A stretch of DNA of 64,000 bases from Paramecium octaurelia (Eukaryota; Ciliophora; Oligohymenophorea; Peniculida; Parameciidae). Below, piece by piece: positions 1 through 12,809 of this stretch (positions are counted from its first letter, which is position 1; each line of letters begins with the position of its first letter). The notes under the pieces are model-generated. The model had not been told where the DNA came from. It saw only the letters and a list, made by a program, of their open reading frames with translations, and did not search any database. The stretch spans positions 12,432-76,431 of the forward strand of contig CAJJDP010000011.1 in the NCBI GenBank assembly GCA_905182995.1, in the 5' to 3' direction. Both the position numbers and the translations under genes were made by a program.

Positions 1-21
1 CCAAACCCCAACCCCAAACCC
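1..21. repeat. Telomeric repeat (chromosome end)
   Basis: The first bases are a mixture of CCCCAA and CCCAAA units on the + strand, so the G-rich strand mixes GGGGTT and GGGTTT. Mixed G4T2/G3T3 telomeres are the known signature of Paramecium macronuclear chromosomes, where telomeres are added to fragmentation ends. Only about three and a half units remain. The window therefore begins at, or within a few units of, a somatic chromosome end. Confidence 0.9.
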
Positions 22-1755
22 TTACAAGCAGCATCCTTACTGACATGGGTAATTATTTCCCTAACAATAACTGAGATAGTGATATCCTATGCAGATGCAT
101 TAGGCTTGGTGCACCTTGGATTGAATCATCACAGCCCAGGAAGCCATCATTCTACCCCACATTCTTATTTTATAAATAATAATTATTACGTTATGCTTCA
201 TACTACTGCTTCTTCCTGTAAAATTGAGTTGTTGAATCTTTCTTTACTTATAGCAACCTCAAATTATGAGAGGTTTTGGATTATAGAATCTAAAACCTAA
301 TGATGTAAATCGTAATACTTTGCAAATATATACATCTAGATAGTGTCCATAAAACTAAAATGCACAGGACTCTATTAATAATGCTTGCTCCAAAAATTAC
401 TCTGATTATATGATATTACTTGAGAAATATTTTAGAGTTCTACTCTACTATCTGATGATTTCAATGTTGTTAATTTTTTTTCTACTAAAATCTCATGATT
501 TAGCAGCTACCTTGGAAAACCCCTCATCTACATATGTAGCATGTAATTAATTAGATGATTTACCACTACTAACTCTAGTATTATAAATAGCAATCTTATC
601 CTAATTAATCTTCTTAATATAATTTTTTATTGATTTGCATAAAAGTTTGCAAAAATTTGAAGATTCTAGTGACAAAAACTCAATATTAATTAGATTTATT
701 CCCCTAATATCTCACCTCAATATGTCTTATACTTCTTATTTTCTAACAAACTTTATTGGAATCAAATTTGAAACATGCATAGTAATTACTCTAGGATACA
801 TAAAATAATGTTCATCTCTGTTCAATGCTTAACTTATGAAAATGCTATGGTGTAACATTGTACAACCATGTAGTACTTTATATTGTGATATTTCAGACCA
901 AGCAATAATGAGGTTATCCTTAAACTTCAACCACTATTCTAGCACTATTAAATTAGTGATGGGTTAAAAAGCATACATGCTTAACTGTGACTCATATTGT
1001 AAGCTATTCAAAGTAAAAAAAATTATTTGAACTGTAATAATCCTTGCACCTTATGTGCCATCTGCTTACCTTATATATATATTATAAATAAGTTAAATTT
1101 TGTTTTTCGCTCACATTGTGTTATTCAATGGGTTGTTAATTTCATATTAGTAAATTAGGTGATAAAACCAAAAAACTATTTAAAACAAGTCATGCATTAT
1201 TTTTCGCATGATCTTTACTTAACTGCTCTATAACTAATTATCATAATTTATCTTATGCAACTTTCGTATTTATTATAACAAGTTTTAATCATAGTTCATA
1301 TAGGTTAGCAACTCTTGCACTAGATAGCTACATGCTGGTGTCTTTATATTCCCCATCCTATAGTTATATCTGTAGACCTCTAACTTCCCAATATTGAACA
1401 ACATATATTGAATACAACAGTAAGGTGATGCTCCTTGCTCACTAACTGGATGCTTCTTATTGTGTGACCCATTGTGGGCGAAAAATATTTGAGAATTTGA
1501 TTTTGTTAATACACATATAATTCGTGTTAAGTGATCTTAAGTTTAATCTCAGCAATGTGCTTCTTGTGCTTCTAAATACTGCGAAAGATATTCATTTCCT
1601 TGTGATATATATGAGATAAGAAACTACTTTACTGGTATCATTTTAACTTCTCCTATTAAATTGTGTCCTTGCCTTGTTCCATTAATTAAACATCTCCTTG
1701 ATCTGTTAAGTGTAATTTATTGTCGAATATAAAAAAATAAAGGTATTGCTTTATG
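22..1755. other. Subtelomeric AT-rich stretch, no gene supported
   Basis: About 1.7 kb of very AT-rich sequence next to the telomere. I see no reading frame on either strand with protein-like composition, even with TAA/TAG read as glutamine, and no clear structured RNA. The short standard-code ORF at 79-300 has no recognisable features. Confidence 0.5.
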
Positions 1756-3640
1756 CAAAAACCTGATTAGTTAAGGGCAAAGTATTGTTAAATATTACTA
1801 TTTAGATATTACATTATACAATTTGAATCAATATGAAGATGCAATTGAATGTTTTAATGAAGCCATTCTAAATCTGTTTGTGAATTGATTAGCAAGGGTA
1901 ATTTATTGTTAATTATTATTATATAGGGTAATGCATTATACAATTTGAACAATTATGAAGAAACAATAGAATGTATTAATGGAGCTATATCTACATCTGT
2001 TGAGGCATTTATTAGTAAAGGTAATTTATTGTTTAATATATTATATAGGTATTGCATTATACAATTTGATACATCTATTGATCTTAAATCTGTTGATTCA
2101 TGGACTAATAAGTATAATTTATTGTTTATAATAAAGAAGCAATTCAATGTTAGAATGATGCTAAATCTATTGATGCAAGGATTAACAAGGGTAATGAATT
2201 TTTAAATATTCATTTATAGGTATTACATTTATACAATTTCGAATCAATATGATGTATGCAATTAAATATTATAATTGTTCATAGATTAAAAAGGGTAATT
2301 TATTGTAAAATATTGATATATAGGTATTGTATTACACAATTTGAATCAATATGAAGAAGTTATGTATTGATTATTAAATATTAATTAATATATATATATA
2401 TAGATATTGCATTTGTACAATTTGGATCAATATAAGTTTTAAATGAATATCAGAATGATGCTTTCTCTATTGATCTTAAATATGATGATGCTTGAATTCA
2501 AAAAGATAATTTTTAGTTAAATATCAATGTGTATGTATTGCACAATCAGAAGATACATTTGAATATTACTCGTAAGGTAATATCTATTGGACCCTAATTG
2601 GATTAATAAGGGTAATTTATTGTTAAATATTAATACATAGGAATTGCATTATACAATTTGAATTAATAATAAGATGTAATCCGATGTTAGAATGAAGCTA
2701 AGGTATTGCAATATAGAATTTGATTTAATCTGAAGATGCAATTCAATGTAAGAATGAAGCTATATACAGATCTGTTGATGCATTGATTAATGCATTATAC
2801 AATTTCAATTAATTTGAAGATGCAATAGGGCAATTTATTGTTTAACATTAATGCATAGGTATTGCATTATACAATTTTTAAGATGAAATTTAATGTCAGA
2901 TATCTAATAACTCTAATGATATTGATTCATGGATTAATAAGGGTAATTTTTATGGTTAAATGTTAATATATGGATACTAAAATTTTACAATTTGAATTAA
3001 TATGAAGTTGTGATTCAATGTTAGAATGAAGCTAGGTAATTTATTGTTAAATATTAATTTATCTCCGGTATTGCATTATTCAATTTGAATGAAATATGGA
3101 AGAAGCAATTGAATTGAATGTCACAATGAAGCAATATCCCTTGACCCTAAATATGTTAATGCCTAGATTAAAAAAAGTATTTTATTGTTAAATCTTAATA
3201 TATTAGTATTGCATTAAACAATTTGCATCAATTTGTTAATTTATTGTTAAATACTAATATATAGGTATCACATTACGCAATTTTTTATTCAAATTGAAGA
3301 AACTAGGTATTTTATTGTTAAAATATTATGATATCTAGTTATTGCATTCTAAAATTTGAATCAAAATTTTTTTTTTATAATCAAAGCAATTTGTATCAAC
3401 AGCAAATGAATTGGTTTATCGAACAATTTAATATTAGCCTTTTTTATGATTTCTGCAAAAGATTAATAAGGGTAATTGATTGATATAAACAGCAATTGAA
3501 CATTAAAGCAAAATCATTTCTATTAATCCATTTTAATAATAAAAGTTTTATAAGAAATGAATATTTACAAGAGTGAAACTAATTGTTAAATATTATTATA
3601 AAAGGTATTACATTATCAATTAATATAAATTTTGGAGATT
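1756..3640 (+). pseudogene. Decayed TPR-repeat gene with an intron-like spacer per repeat
   Basis: A tandem array with a period of roughly 130 bp. Each period encodes a recognisable tetratricopeptide helix pair on the + strand, for example LYNLNNYEETIECINGAIS near 1935-2000 and a variant around NLNQYEDAIECFNEAI near 1820-1870. Between repeats recurs a 28-30 nt element of the form GTAATTTATTGTTAA...TATAG. This has the size and ends of a Paramecium intron, as if each TPR unit had carried its own intron. Frames shift and TGA codons occur between copies, spacing is irregular and repeats fade past 3.3 kb, so no intact protein can be read. I infer a degenerate subtelomeric TPR gene; the alternative is a simple expanded repeat with chance TPR similarity. 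Confidence 0.65.
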
Positions 3641-4089
3641 ATCTATTAAACTTAAAAAATAAAAAAATAAGAATGATGGTGATAATTTGGAATTTGCTTT
3701 ATTTATTGATATTCTATGAAAATTTAAACCGATCTGGAATGTCATCCTTATTATTTTAATATTGATTCAAGTTAAATTCCCTTGAGTATTTTATAATTTA
3801 TGCTGCAATTTTCTATCTCACTAATACAATAATTTAAAACATACAATTTCTTCCTTACATCAATGAACATCGATTTAAACAGGGGTTAATATGTTAAGTT
3901 TAATATTAGTCACCTCAAAAATTGGATGCTTGAGCCATTTGTTGGATTACTGATTATCATTAATTAATGCTTTCTCACAACTTTAATTAAATTTAGATCT
4001 TCATCTTAGAAGTAGCACAAAGGAAAATATAGTAATTAAATATATATAAATATAAGATATCTATTTAGAAAATGACTTGCTCATAATTA

Positions 4090-4645
4090 AAGTGTAAATC
4101 AGCCTAAATAAATGTGGCTTTTGGGGCACCTACTTTATAATTGCTTTCTATTAATGCAGTTCTAATATTTATTTACATGAGTGCTGTTTTTGAGCACTTA
4201 CTTTACCTGGGTGCGGTTTTCAGAATTTATTTTTATGATTGCCCCAAATCTGCTAGGTTTTTGACTACCCATTCTAAAATTTCTTCAAATAAATGCGGTT
4301 TTCGAGAGTCCATTCCACAATTACTTTAAATAAGTGCGGTTTTGGGGCATCACTTAAACAATTGTTTCTAATAAGTACGGTCTTTTAGTTTCGCTTCTAC
4401 AGTTACTTTAAATATGTGAGGTTTTTGAGTACCCATTCTACAATTGATTTAAAATAAGTGCTATTTTTGAGCATCACTTCTACAATTGCTTTAAATAAGT
4501 GCAGTTTTGGGGCACCTACTTTATAATTGCTTTTAATAAATGATGTTTTTGAGTACGAGTTCTACAATTACTTTTAATAAGTGCGGTTTCCGAGTACGCC
4601 TTCTACAATTGCTTTTAATAAGTGCGGAAATTATGCACTAGTTCT
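4090..4645. repeat. Subtelomeric minisatellite, units of about 45-55 bp
   Basis: About eleven diverged tandem copies. Each contains a core like TTTAATAAGTGCGGTTTT followed by a G-rich stretch (TGGGGC or CGAGTACC) and then CTACAATTGC. Copies differ by substitutions and small indels. Ten or so units fall between the two TPR relics. The G/T-rich cores on the + strand contrast with the AT-rich surroundings. No coding frame is implied. It resembles the telomere-associated minisatellites expected beside ciliate somatic telomeres. Confidence 0.7.
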
Positions 4646-5639
4646 CCAATGATTAATCGCTTCTCATAAATAGCATTAATTAATTGATCTATTCTCATTT
4701 AATCTTTTCCTCTCTCCACCTAAACACCTCATTCTCTCTTCACTCTACATACTTTACACCCCTCTTTTTGATCCCAGAAGGTCTTCCTGTAGGGACCGGG
4801 ACTCGTTGCCTTCTCGTGTAATTATTCACCATTATTTAGGCCAACCCCAAACAAAGTCATACTACAAACCCTAAAAGGCCAACCCCTCCTCCTTCTATTT
4901 CAAAATATTTGTTCCCCTCTCTTCAATTTACTTTGAGGATCCCCCTATGTCAGAATATTCTATAAGGGTCAATTAAAAGAAGGTATTTGGGGATCAAACG
5001 GTCTACCTACCAAGCCAGAAAAGGTTTTGTCATATAAATTTCCTAGTAAGCAAGCCAAAAAAAAGGTGTGTGGTTAGGAAAGTCTTCTGGAATTCACAGC
5101 AGGGATCTTTTGCCCTTTGTATAAAATTAGAGAGGTATAACATAGTGATTTCAAATATGTTACCTTTAAAAAATTTAAAATATAGTAATTGCAAGTCTAA
5201 ATTGTTGAAGACCTTATATTTCTGTTAAATAAAATAATTATGGATTTTAGCGATGATTAATAAAACAACTCATTATAATTAGATAAGGATGTCCTTTAAA
5301 CATCATTTTTGTTGATTTTAAAACACCTTAACTTATATAATTAAATTTTCATCATGGAAGTGGAATGCATTTTTCATTGTATCTAAAAAAAGTGAAAACA
5401 TTTTATAGGTTTCTCCCAAAAGAGGAAAAAATATTAAAATAGTAGAAAAAGACAATAAAATCATGTATCAAAAGGAGAATTTTTAAGATATAATAAATGA
5501 CTTAGTCACATTCAAAGAAAAAAATATTTTCTTATGATATTTACAATTCAGCTATAAAGAATAATTTAGTTGATTCTAAATATTATTCTTTTGAGCAAAA
5601 TTCTCAACAAATATAGTTAAGCAATTAAAAAACTAATAA
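4646..5639. other. C-rich subtelomeric segment, no gene supported
   Basis: From 4720 to 4930 the + strand is unusually C-rich and includes CCAACCCCAAAC at 4841-4852, an interstitial telomere-like match, and a further CCAACCCC run near 4880. A more GC-rich patch at 4770-4825 could fold but matches no RNA I recognise. From 5100 onward the sequence is plain AT-rich and I see no gene. Confidence 0.4.
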
Positions 5640-6010
5640 AGTAAAGTTTCGTTAAATTAAGTTAATTGAAGATGCTTTAGAATTTAATGTTTTAGAAATA
5701 TAAAAAAATCAAGAAGATTCTTAGTATTATTTTAATAAAGGTATAATCCAAAATGATGGATATATTAGCTAATACTCTAGAAAAAATGAACAGATATGAA
5801 GAAGCTTTGGAAATTATGATTCAGCAATATAAAAAATCCTGAAGTTTCAGGGTATTATTTAATAAAGGTATAATTCAAAATGTATGATACTTAGCAAATA
5901 CTCTAATAAAAATGAATAGACTTGATGAAGCTTTGTATAATTATGATATAACAATTTAGAAATTACCACAAAACTCCATCTATAATTCAGTTAAAGGTAT
6001 AATAGTATAT
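5640..6010 (+). pseudogene. Second TPR-repeat relic
   Basis: Two or three degenerate repeats on the + strand keep phrases such as LANTLEKMNRYEEALE (near 5765-5815) and KMNRLDEALYNYD (near 5910-5950), each followed by a FNKGIIQN-like start of the next helix. This is the typical pattern of Paramecium TPR proteins. The repeats are about 135 bp apart, lie in different frames and contain indels. Too little is left for a functional gene. The family is recognised with moderate confidence; the original gene cannot be named. Confidence 0.55.
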
Positions 6011-7389
6011 TTACGAATTTTTAGCACTCGCTTTAAATATAATGATTATTATTAAACAAGAATAATAAATGTTCTGACAATTATTTACATATTAGAAACG
6101 AACATTTTATATAATATAAAAGCTCAACAATAAAGTATTTGTTATTTTACTTTTATTTTTCCTTTACTTTTCTATCATAAACTGCTGATCTAGTTTTTAA
6201 TAGTAAAAATTTTACAATCATAATTTTTTGAAATTATTTACAACGTTATTTATACTTTGTCTGCTTTCTTTTTATTTACTCTTTTGAATTCCTAATTATA
6301 TACTTTATCAATATTTGTGCTTTTTTTATGCCTCCTTTTACTAATATAATTCACTATATTCTTAATGAAACAAATTTATAATTGAATTTGAATTATTTTA
6401 AATACTTTATTATTCATATTTATGGTATTTATTCTCATTCTAATATTTCACATTCAAGCACTTATTTAACTAAATTTTTCAAACAGCTATTCTTTTTTTA
6501 AATATTTCTATATTTTAAAAAATTACAACTTTGAGGGTTTTGAATATTAGCTTCCCTAATACATTTAATTGGTGTTAGAAGAAGATGAATTATTTAATTT
6601 TATTAAATCGCTCCTCCTTATCTATATTTACCATTCTTAAATGATCCACTCCACACATCCCTTACTATATATCTAAACCATAATATAATATAATTCCAAA
6701 ACAAAAGTTAACCTTATTCACCTTACAATTCAATAAATTACTTATTCAAATTTTAAAACTAATCAAGGTTATCTTAGATTGTTCGGTTTTCACTAATCTA
6801 ATGAATTGTGACTCATTAAATTCTAAATATCAGTAAGCTATTAATTTTATATTGTTTAAGCTAAATTGAATTACTCTTTATGAGTCAATTTTGTTTAATT
6901 AAACCTCCAATTCTTCAGTATAAGCTTATTCAATGCTCAAAAATAATTTGAAAGACTCAATCAGCAAAAAATGCATTTAAATATTTTTTATAGCTATAAG
7001 ACTTGAAATTTTAGATTTTATGTTTGATATACTAAAGATTGTTTCATATATCCATATGCAGGTAGATTGAATTTCATTCTTAAAAAAATAATGATTTATA
7101 AGAATAATAAAAATAATTAGTTTTCTTATTTATGTTATGCAATCTATAATTTTAGATTGTCCTAGCCCAAAAGTTTCTTTCCTGTTTGTAGTGGCTGGTA
7201 ATCTAAAATGTGAGTAAAATTCCAAAGTATTATTGGGGATTTTTATCCTTAATTTCAAGCATTTAATGAGCTTGCTTTATGAACTTATTTTTAAAATTTG
7301 TATTAATTCTCTCAAGTTACGCTAAATTATTAAATATATCTTACAAAATCTTGGGGTAAAATAATTTATTATCATAATAAAGGTGCCTT
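6011..7389. other. AT-rich stretch, no gene supported
   Basis: About 1.4 kb with no protein-like reading frame on either strand and no tandem structure. Composition is similar to the rest of the subtelomeric arm. Confidence 0.4.
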
Positions 7390-8090
7390 GATATTGAAAG
7401 AGGAGAAATATTGTGGTTTGTAGATGGCAATTTTAACAATAAAATAAATTATGGTTTTTTGGAATTAGGTTTGTGGGAGCGGTAATTCTGATAACATGAG
7501 AATTAAAAGTGGATTTGATAAGATTCGATTGAAGATTAATAAGGATAGGTGATTGAGTATTATAAGTTCAAAAGATTTCCCTAATTTTTTTAGCATGATT
7601 TACTCAAAATTAAAGATGCAAAATTTATCAATCGTTTTTAATGTAATTTTGAAAGGTATTGTAGTAAGAATAATTGGAGGAGGAAACTATAAGTATAATG
7701 GGAAAAAAATTGATTTTTGGAAGGAATTATTCGAAAATCTTTCTGAGTAGCATTTAATTAAACTTGTAATAAGAAAATGAACTGGAAATTGGATTGCCAT
7801 TTAGAATATCGTGAGGAGAGCTTTGAAATCGTGAGAAGTTGGAAGTTGACATATATTGGAGGAAGCTATGGCTAAAATGGTTTAAATCTGGATTAGGGAA
7901 AAAGTTTTCAGAGGAGTTTTAAATTCTAATTAATAGTTCCTGTCAACTTAGTGCAATAGTTGAAAATCAAAACCGGAATAAAGTTGGAAGAGTTACCAGA
8001 GAATATCTAAAATTCAAGGTTTTTAATTTGTTTTTAAGGTTTATAAAATTTATTATTACATTTGAGAGATAGGTATTATAATTCATAAGG
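7390..8090 (+). pseudogene. Possible relic of a Paramecium glycine-rich (IGGG) repeat protein
   Basis: The + strand frame at 7553-7750 contains RIIGGGNYKYNGKKIDFW followed by KELFENLSE. A second related phrase, YIGGSYGQNG, appears near 7855-7880, and NRNKVGR near 7970. These resemble the recurrent GGG-Y-x-x-x-G-x-K-x-G-x-W blocks of a large repeat family that I recall from Paramecium proteomes. Frames change between blocks and TGA codons interrupt them. I infer a decayed copy. The short ORF alone would not justify a call, and chance similarity in AT-rich sequence is possible. Confidence 0.35.
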
Positions 8091-11000
8091 AAATAATTGA
8101 TAATTGGAATGAGTAACATGATAAATTAGAGAGTACTTTTTTATAACAAATTTTGTCAAGTTAGAAAAAGGGAAATACTAAACTAGAATAAAATAAGGTT
8201 ATTGGACAATTAACTTTCTTGATTTCACACTAATCAAGAATTCATCAGAATTTACAGTTTAATATTAAACAAAGTTGAGATTGTTGTTATGAAATAGGGT
8301 TAAAAATGGATAAAGGATAGATATTGATAAAAATTTTGTAGGTAACTATAAGACTAATCTTCAGTTGAAATCAGATAAGGAATCAAATTAAGTGAAAATG
8401 AAATTAAATAATATCTGATATTTAAAGTACATTGCTAACTATTAAATAAATTACACCCTTAAACTTGAAGATATTTACTGTTGTAATTAAATGCAGGTGC
8501 TTCTTCTATTGCTGACTCCTGTTCTAAGTTTTGTAAATTTTATTAAAAGTGTTGCGTTATTTGCACTGATAGTACTCATCCAATTAGGAAGAACCTAAAA
8601 TTCATCACCAACAAGAAAGTATAATTTATATCTTAAAAAAGTCTTTAGGTGATTTAATAAATTAGATAATCATTTACAAAATTGAATAATCATTGAGTAA
8701 ATGATTGCAAAAAGACTGCTCCATAGCTTGTGAATGGCAGCTGGCAACAAATAAAATGTTATATTTGTAGAAATTTTGGGTAATCTCAAATTAATTAGGT
8801 TTTTGACAACAGGTAATTCATTAAAATTCACAGTTAATTTGATTAACTCATATGATAAGAAAATAGTACATTGAAGTTAAATATTTTAGGTAGTTGATTG
8901 GATAAGGAATCTTTGATCAAATTTTCAATCTAAAAAACAAATCTAAAATTCCAATCAGATTATTCTATTTCTTATTGATTGAAGAATAATCTAATTACTA
9001 TTCGATTCTTATATTAAAACCAAATACTGGAATAGTTTCTTGAGACTATTTAAGCTAAGACTATTATACATATTCATGGGAGGTTTTATATCCCAATCCT
9101 CATTGAGTCGTTAATTCTATACCAGAAAGGAGGCAATCAATTTAATGTTCCCATTTTTTTGATTAATTATAGTAAAGCTTCAAAATACCCCTTTGAATTA
9201 TTGTTTGCAAATTACAACTGCTTTGGTTTGCTTAACTATAAATATAAATTACAAATCAATGGATTAATATTGAATTATCCTGATGTTGATATATGATTCT
9301 AGTATACTGCCAGTATTTTGAAGCCAGAATCATATTCAGCTCATTCAGATTCGTAATTGGGAATTGATCCACTTATGAGTCCTTGACTATTCTCATATGA
9401 TATTTTAAATAGTTCTCACCAAAAAAGATTGTTTTTGGTGATTAAGATCCTTTTTACAGTATATTTAATTGTATGATTTAGAATCATACATGAAAACTTT
9501 CCTGGAAGTTATTTGAAATCCAATATTATAAAACGTATGTCGAGATTATTAAATAATTAGGATACATTAATTGAATTATTAAATTGAGTCCTATGTATTA
9601 ATAAATTGTTGGTTAGTTTTATTTTTTTCTCAATTATTCAATTTTTTCTAATCAGAATATACTTCTAAAAAGGAGAACAGTAAGAGATTAATTTGAATAG
9701 TGTTCATTTTAATAATTTGTTTAACTTCTAAATTTCACAAATTATTATTATTTTTGGGGAAAATGTTTTAGGGAACCTTTCTGGTACACATATGCAAAAT
9801 AGAGATTTGCCTTACCTTTATTTTGAGGGACTGGTTAAGTTGAATTTGGCGATATAGGTAATTTAAATTTCATTTTCATAGAATATTATTCAAAATGATG
9901 AATCGTATTTTAAAGATACGGTTTTTTCATGTCATTCAATCTCTCTTCAAAGATTGTTGTAAACTCATGCTCGATTGAAGTGTTTAAAGCAATTTTTTTT
10001 AGGACTATATAACCTAAATCTGTATATAACTATCATTCCAAATTGACTGATTTGACATCTATTTATAGAACTATTTTAAGACTATCAAAATCTCAAATCT
10101 ACCCAAGTGTGTTATAGAACACTTTCTTACCTTCATTTTCTTCAATTTATAGTCAGCCTCTTCACTTGGAAAAGATTAGTGATTTACAGGTGATTTAATA
10201 CTATCGATATTTGTCCTATTAAACTTCTTAAACTAATCTTGAGTACAAAGCTTGTTAATAGGTTGAGGAATAGTAAAATGATCAATGTAGAATGATGATC
10301 TAATAGATGAGAGGGTTTTCGAAAATAATTTTTTATCATTATAATATTTATATTTCATTAATATTGTAATACAATTTTTCAGAATGAGCAGCTTGTGAGT
10401 TCAGCTCTTTATAATTTTAAGATTACTTCTTTTTGTGTAGAGCAAAGCAAAAACTCAGAAATTCTATTTTTCAGCCAATTCTAAAAACATTTTTTTTCTT
10501 TGTACACAATCTGGTTTGATTAGAAGACATATTGTTAGAAAATGCAGCTGAAACCTAACCAATGAGTATATTTAAATGGTATTACCAACTCCTAGGATAA
10601 ACGTATCATTTAAAATGGATCTGATTGTAATTCTGGATTAATCAATTATTGTTCTCTTATTGTTGCTAAAGGCAATAAGATTCCCTCAAAAGAAAATATA
10701 CGTGGTCTCTTTTGGACATCGGTTGTTTAATCTTTGACAAATTGATTGTGATCCTCTTAAATATATGTTATCGTGATTAATAAAATGGCCAATTTTATAT
10801 TTATAAAATACTGTGATAAGCTAAGATTAGTTATAAATTTGACCATTTATAACAATCCTTTGTAGGATTGTAATTAAGTTTGTTAGAGACTACTAAGCTT
10901 ACTTTTGAATATTAAATAATTATATATTGTAATATCAAATTTGTTGGCACAGAAAACTTGCATTTTATTACAATATATGCTTGGTTTGATCAAATCCATT

Positions 11001-11543
11001 AAATGTTCACTCTGGAAATAGTAAATTAATAGATTTTTTACAATTTGAATAAGATAATCAGTTTCAACATAATCAGAAAAATGGGCTTCAACAATAGGAT
11101 GTTAACAAGTCCACAAGAATTCTCCACAAACTTCAGTCACAACTAGAAGACTGATGAGCCATAAATTTCATTATATAAATAAGATTAAGACTGCTCCAAA
11201 ATTTATCACACCTGTGATTTAAATAGCTTCTTCCATTTCAAGATGAGTATTTTATATGGTGGTATTAGGAGGTAAGTTCCTGTAAACTCTTTGGCCAAAG
11301 GATTATAATAAGAAACATCATATAAAGATTGCGAGTATGCATTCCAAGTACTTGTGCTAGTTTCGAATGATTTTTTCTGTAAACATTTTCTAAAAATTAC
11401 CTAATTCATAATCTTTTTGAGGGTTCTCTAGAGAATTTTATGCACAAAATTCTTTTAACACAGTGAGATATAGCTAGTATTTTATTCTTTACCTTTTACA
11501 ACTTTCTTTTCTAATAAAGCAGTAAATCCCTAGTTGGTATAAA
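8091..11543. other. Long AT-rich stretch without recognisable genes
   Basis: About 3.4 kb. With only TGA as a stop and high AT content, open frames of 50-100 codons occur by chance on both strands. None I read here has convincing protein character, a clean start, or coherent introns. It may hold more decayed gene remnants that I cannot recognise. Confidence 0.4.
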
Positions 11544-12808
11544 TTAACTCTTTCTTTTCAGGTAATTTCAAAGCTAAATTATAGTCTTAAGTCTTTTTTC
11601 TCACTAGAAACAATGGATCTTATTTATCTTATTTTTAAGTTCCAACTCTCGTAAAGAATAATAAGGAACTATACCGCGATGTTAATTTAGCACCGCTTCT
11701 TACAAAGCTTTTTCACTTGCTCCATATACTAATGCTCTTATCGTTTTTGGAAATTTAGCTTTGCTACATTGATAAAAGTCACTAGTAATTAGTTACAGAG
11801 ATGAAATTCCAGATATAATCTTAATTGAGCAAATAAAGACTCTCCAATTCCTCTTTATTTTTTTTAAAGCATAGTCTTTTTCTCAATATCCTTTTCAATC
11901 AGCAATTAATGCTTATACATACTATAGTCCAAAATAGTATGGCTTTGGATTTTCTTGTTAAAATAGTTTACCAATTTGAGAGACCCTTATTATTTTATTT
12001 ATAGATTGTACAATGCAGTTCAATTTAATCCTTTGAATTCTGAGATCTACTAGTTTTCTTATAGAATAACACAATATTATTTTGATCTCTTTATAGCAAA
12101 CTATTATCAAGTCTAAAATAAAGATTTGATTTAATAGATTCATGTCTTATTTTATTTCTATTCAGATAAATGAATCTCTTAATTGAGATGATAAACAACT
12201 ATTCATTAATCTGAATTAAGAAATAATGAAGTCAGTGGTTTCTTTAAAAAATTTGCCTAAATACATAAAATGAAAATTAATATAATGCCAAAATTTACTT
12301 TATTAAAATTTGCCTGCTCTAACTAAGGTATTGGTTTAGTTTTAAATTTTTTCCTTGCAGATAAAAAAACTATAATGGATAAATGATTTTGATTATTTCA
12401 GATTTCTATAAAATTTATTACCTAAAATGATTTTTTTAATTGTTCTTATTATGCTCTTGTAACCACCTAAACAAAATCTTCGAGCAAGGCAACTCTAACT
12501 TCATAGGCTGCAGAAAATAATTTTGAGTACACCAATCTTTAGGGAGCTTTAGAAAATCCAATGGCCTTTTCTTTTCTTGATATTCCTTTATTTCAACCTA
12601 ATTACACAAAATTTCTAATAATTATCAACAAAGTAATTTCTTCTAAATAGTTTCTATCTTTTGTCATAGCTATGAAAAATGAATTTGTGCAAAAATCTAA
12701 TTAAATCCTAGACTTCTTTAATTAGGCAATCTTCTTTGGAAACTTGATATTTTATCTGAAAACATTATTTATAATCTTTCGTTGCTAAATCTATCAAATA
12801 GACAAGGC
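11544..12808. repeat. 1265-bp direct duplication, copy 1 (ends at the N)
   Basis: This block reappears at 12810-14074 with a constant offset of 1266, and the two copies look identical everywhere I compared them. The first copy ends exactly one base before the single N at 12809. Within it the minus strand has fragments that look protein-like, for example RALVYGASEKALQEAVLN near 11690-11740, but TGA codons and frame changes interrupt them. The duplication is most simply an unmerged contig overlap. Confidence 0.85.
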
Positions 12809-12809
12809 N
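12809..12809. other. Single N: assembly join
   Basis: The only ambiguous base in the window. It lies exactly between the two copies of the 1265-bp block, as expected if two contigs sharing an end were abutted with a placeholder instead of being merged. Confidence 0.9.

Noticed and set aside
1756-4645. CRISPR-like array in the subtelomeric repeats
   Set aside because: Repeats are diverged, encode TPR-like peptides or minisatellite units, spacers are not unique, and the organism is a eukaryote.
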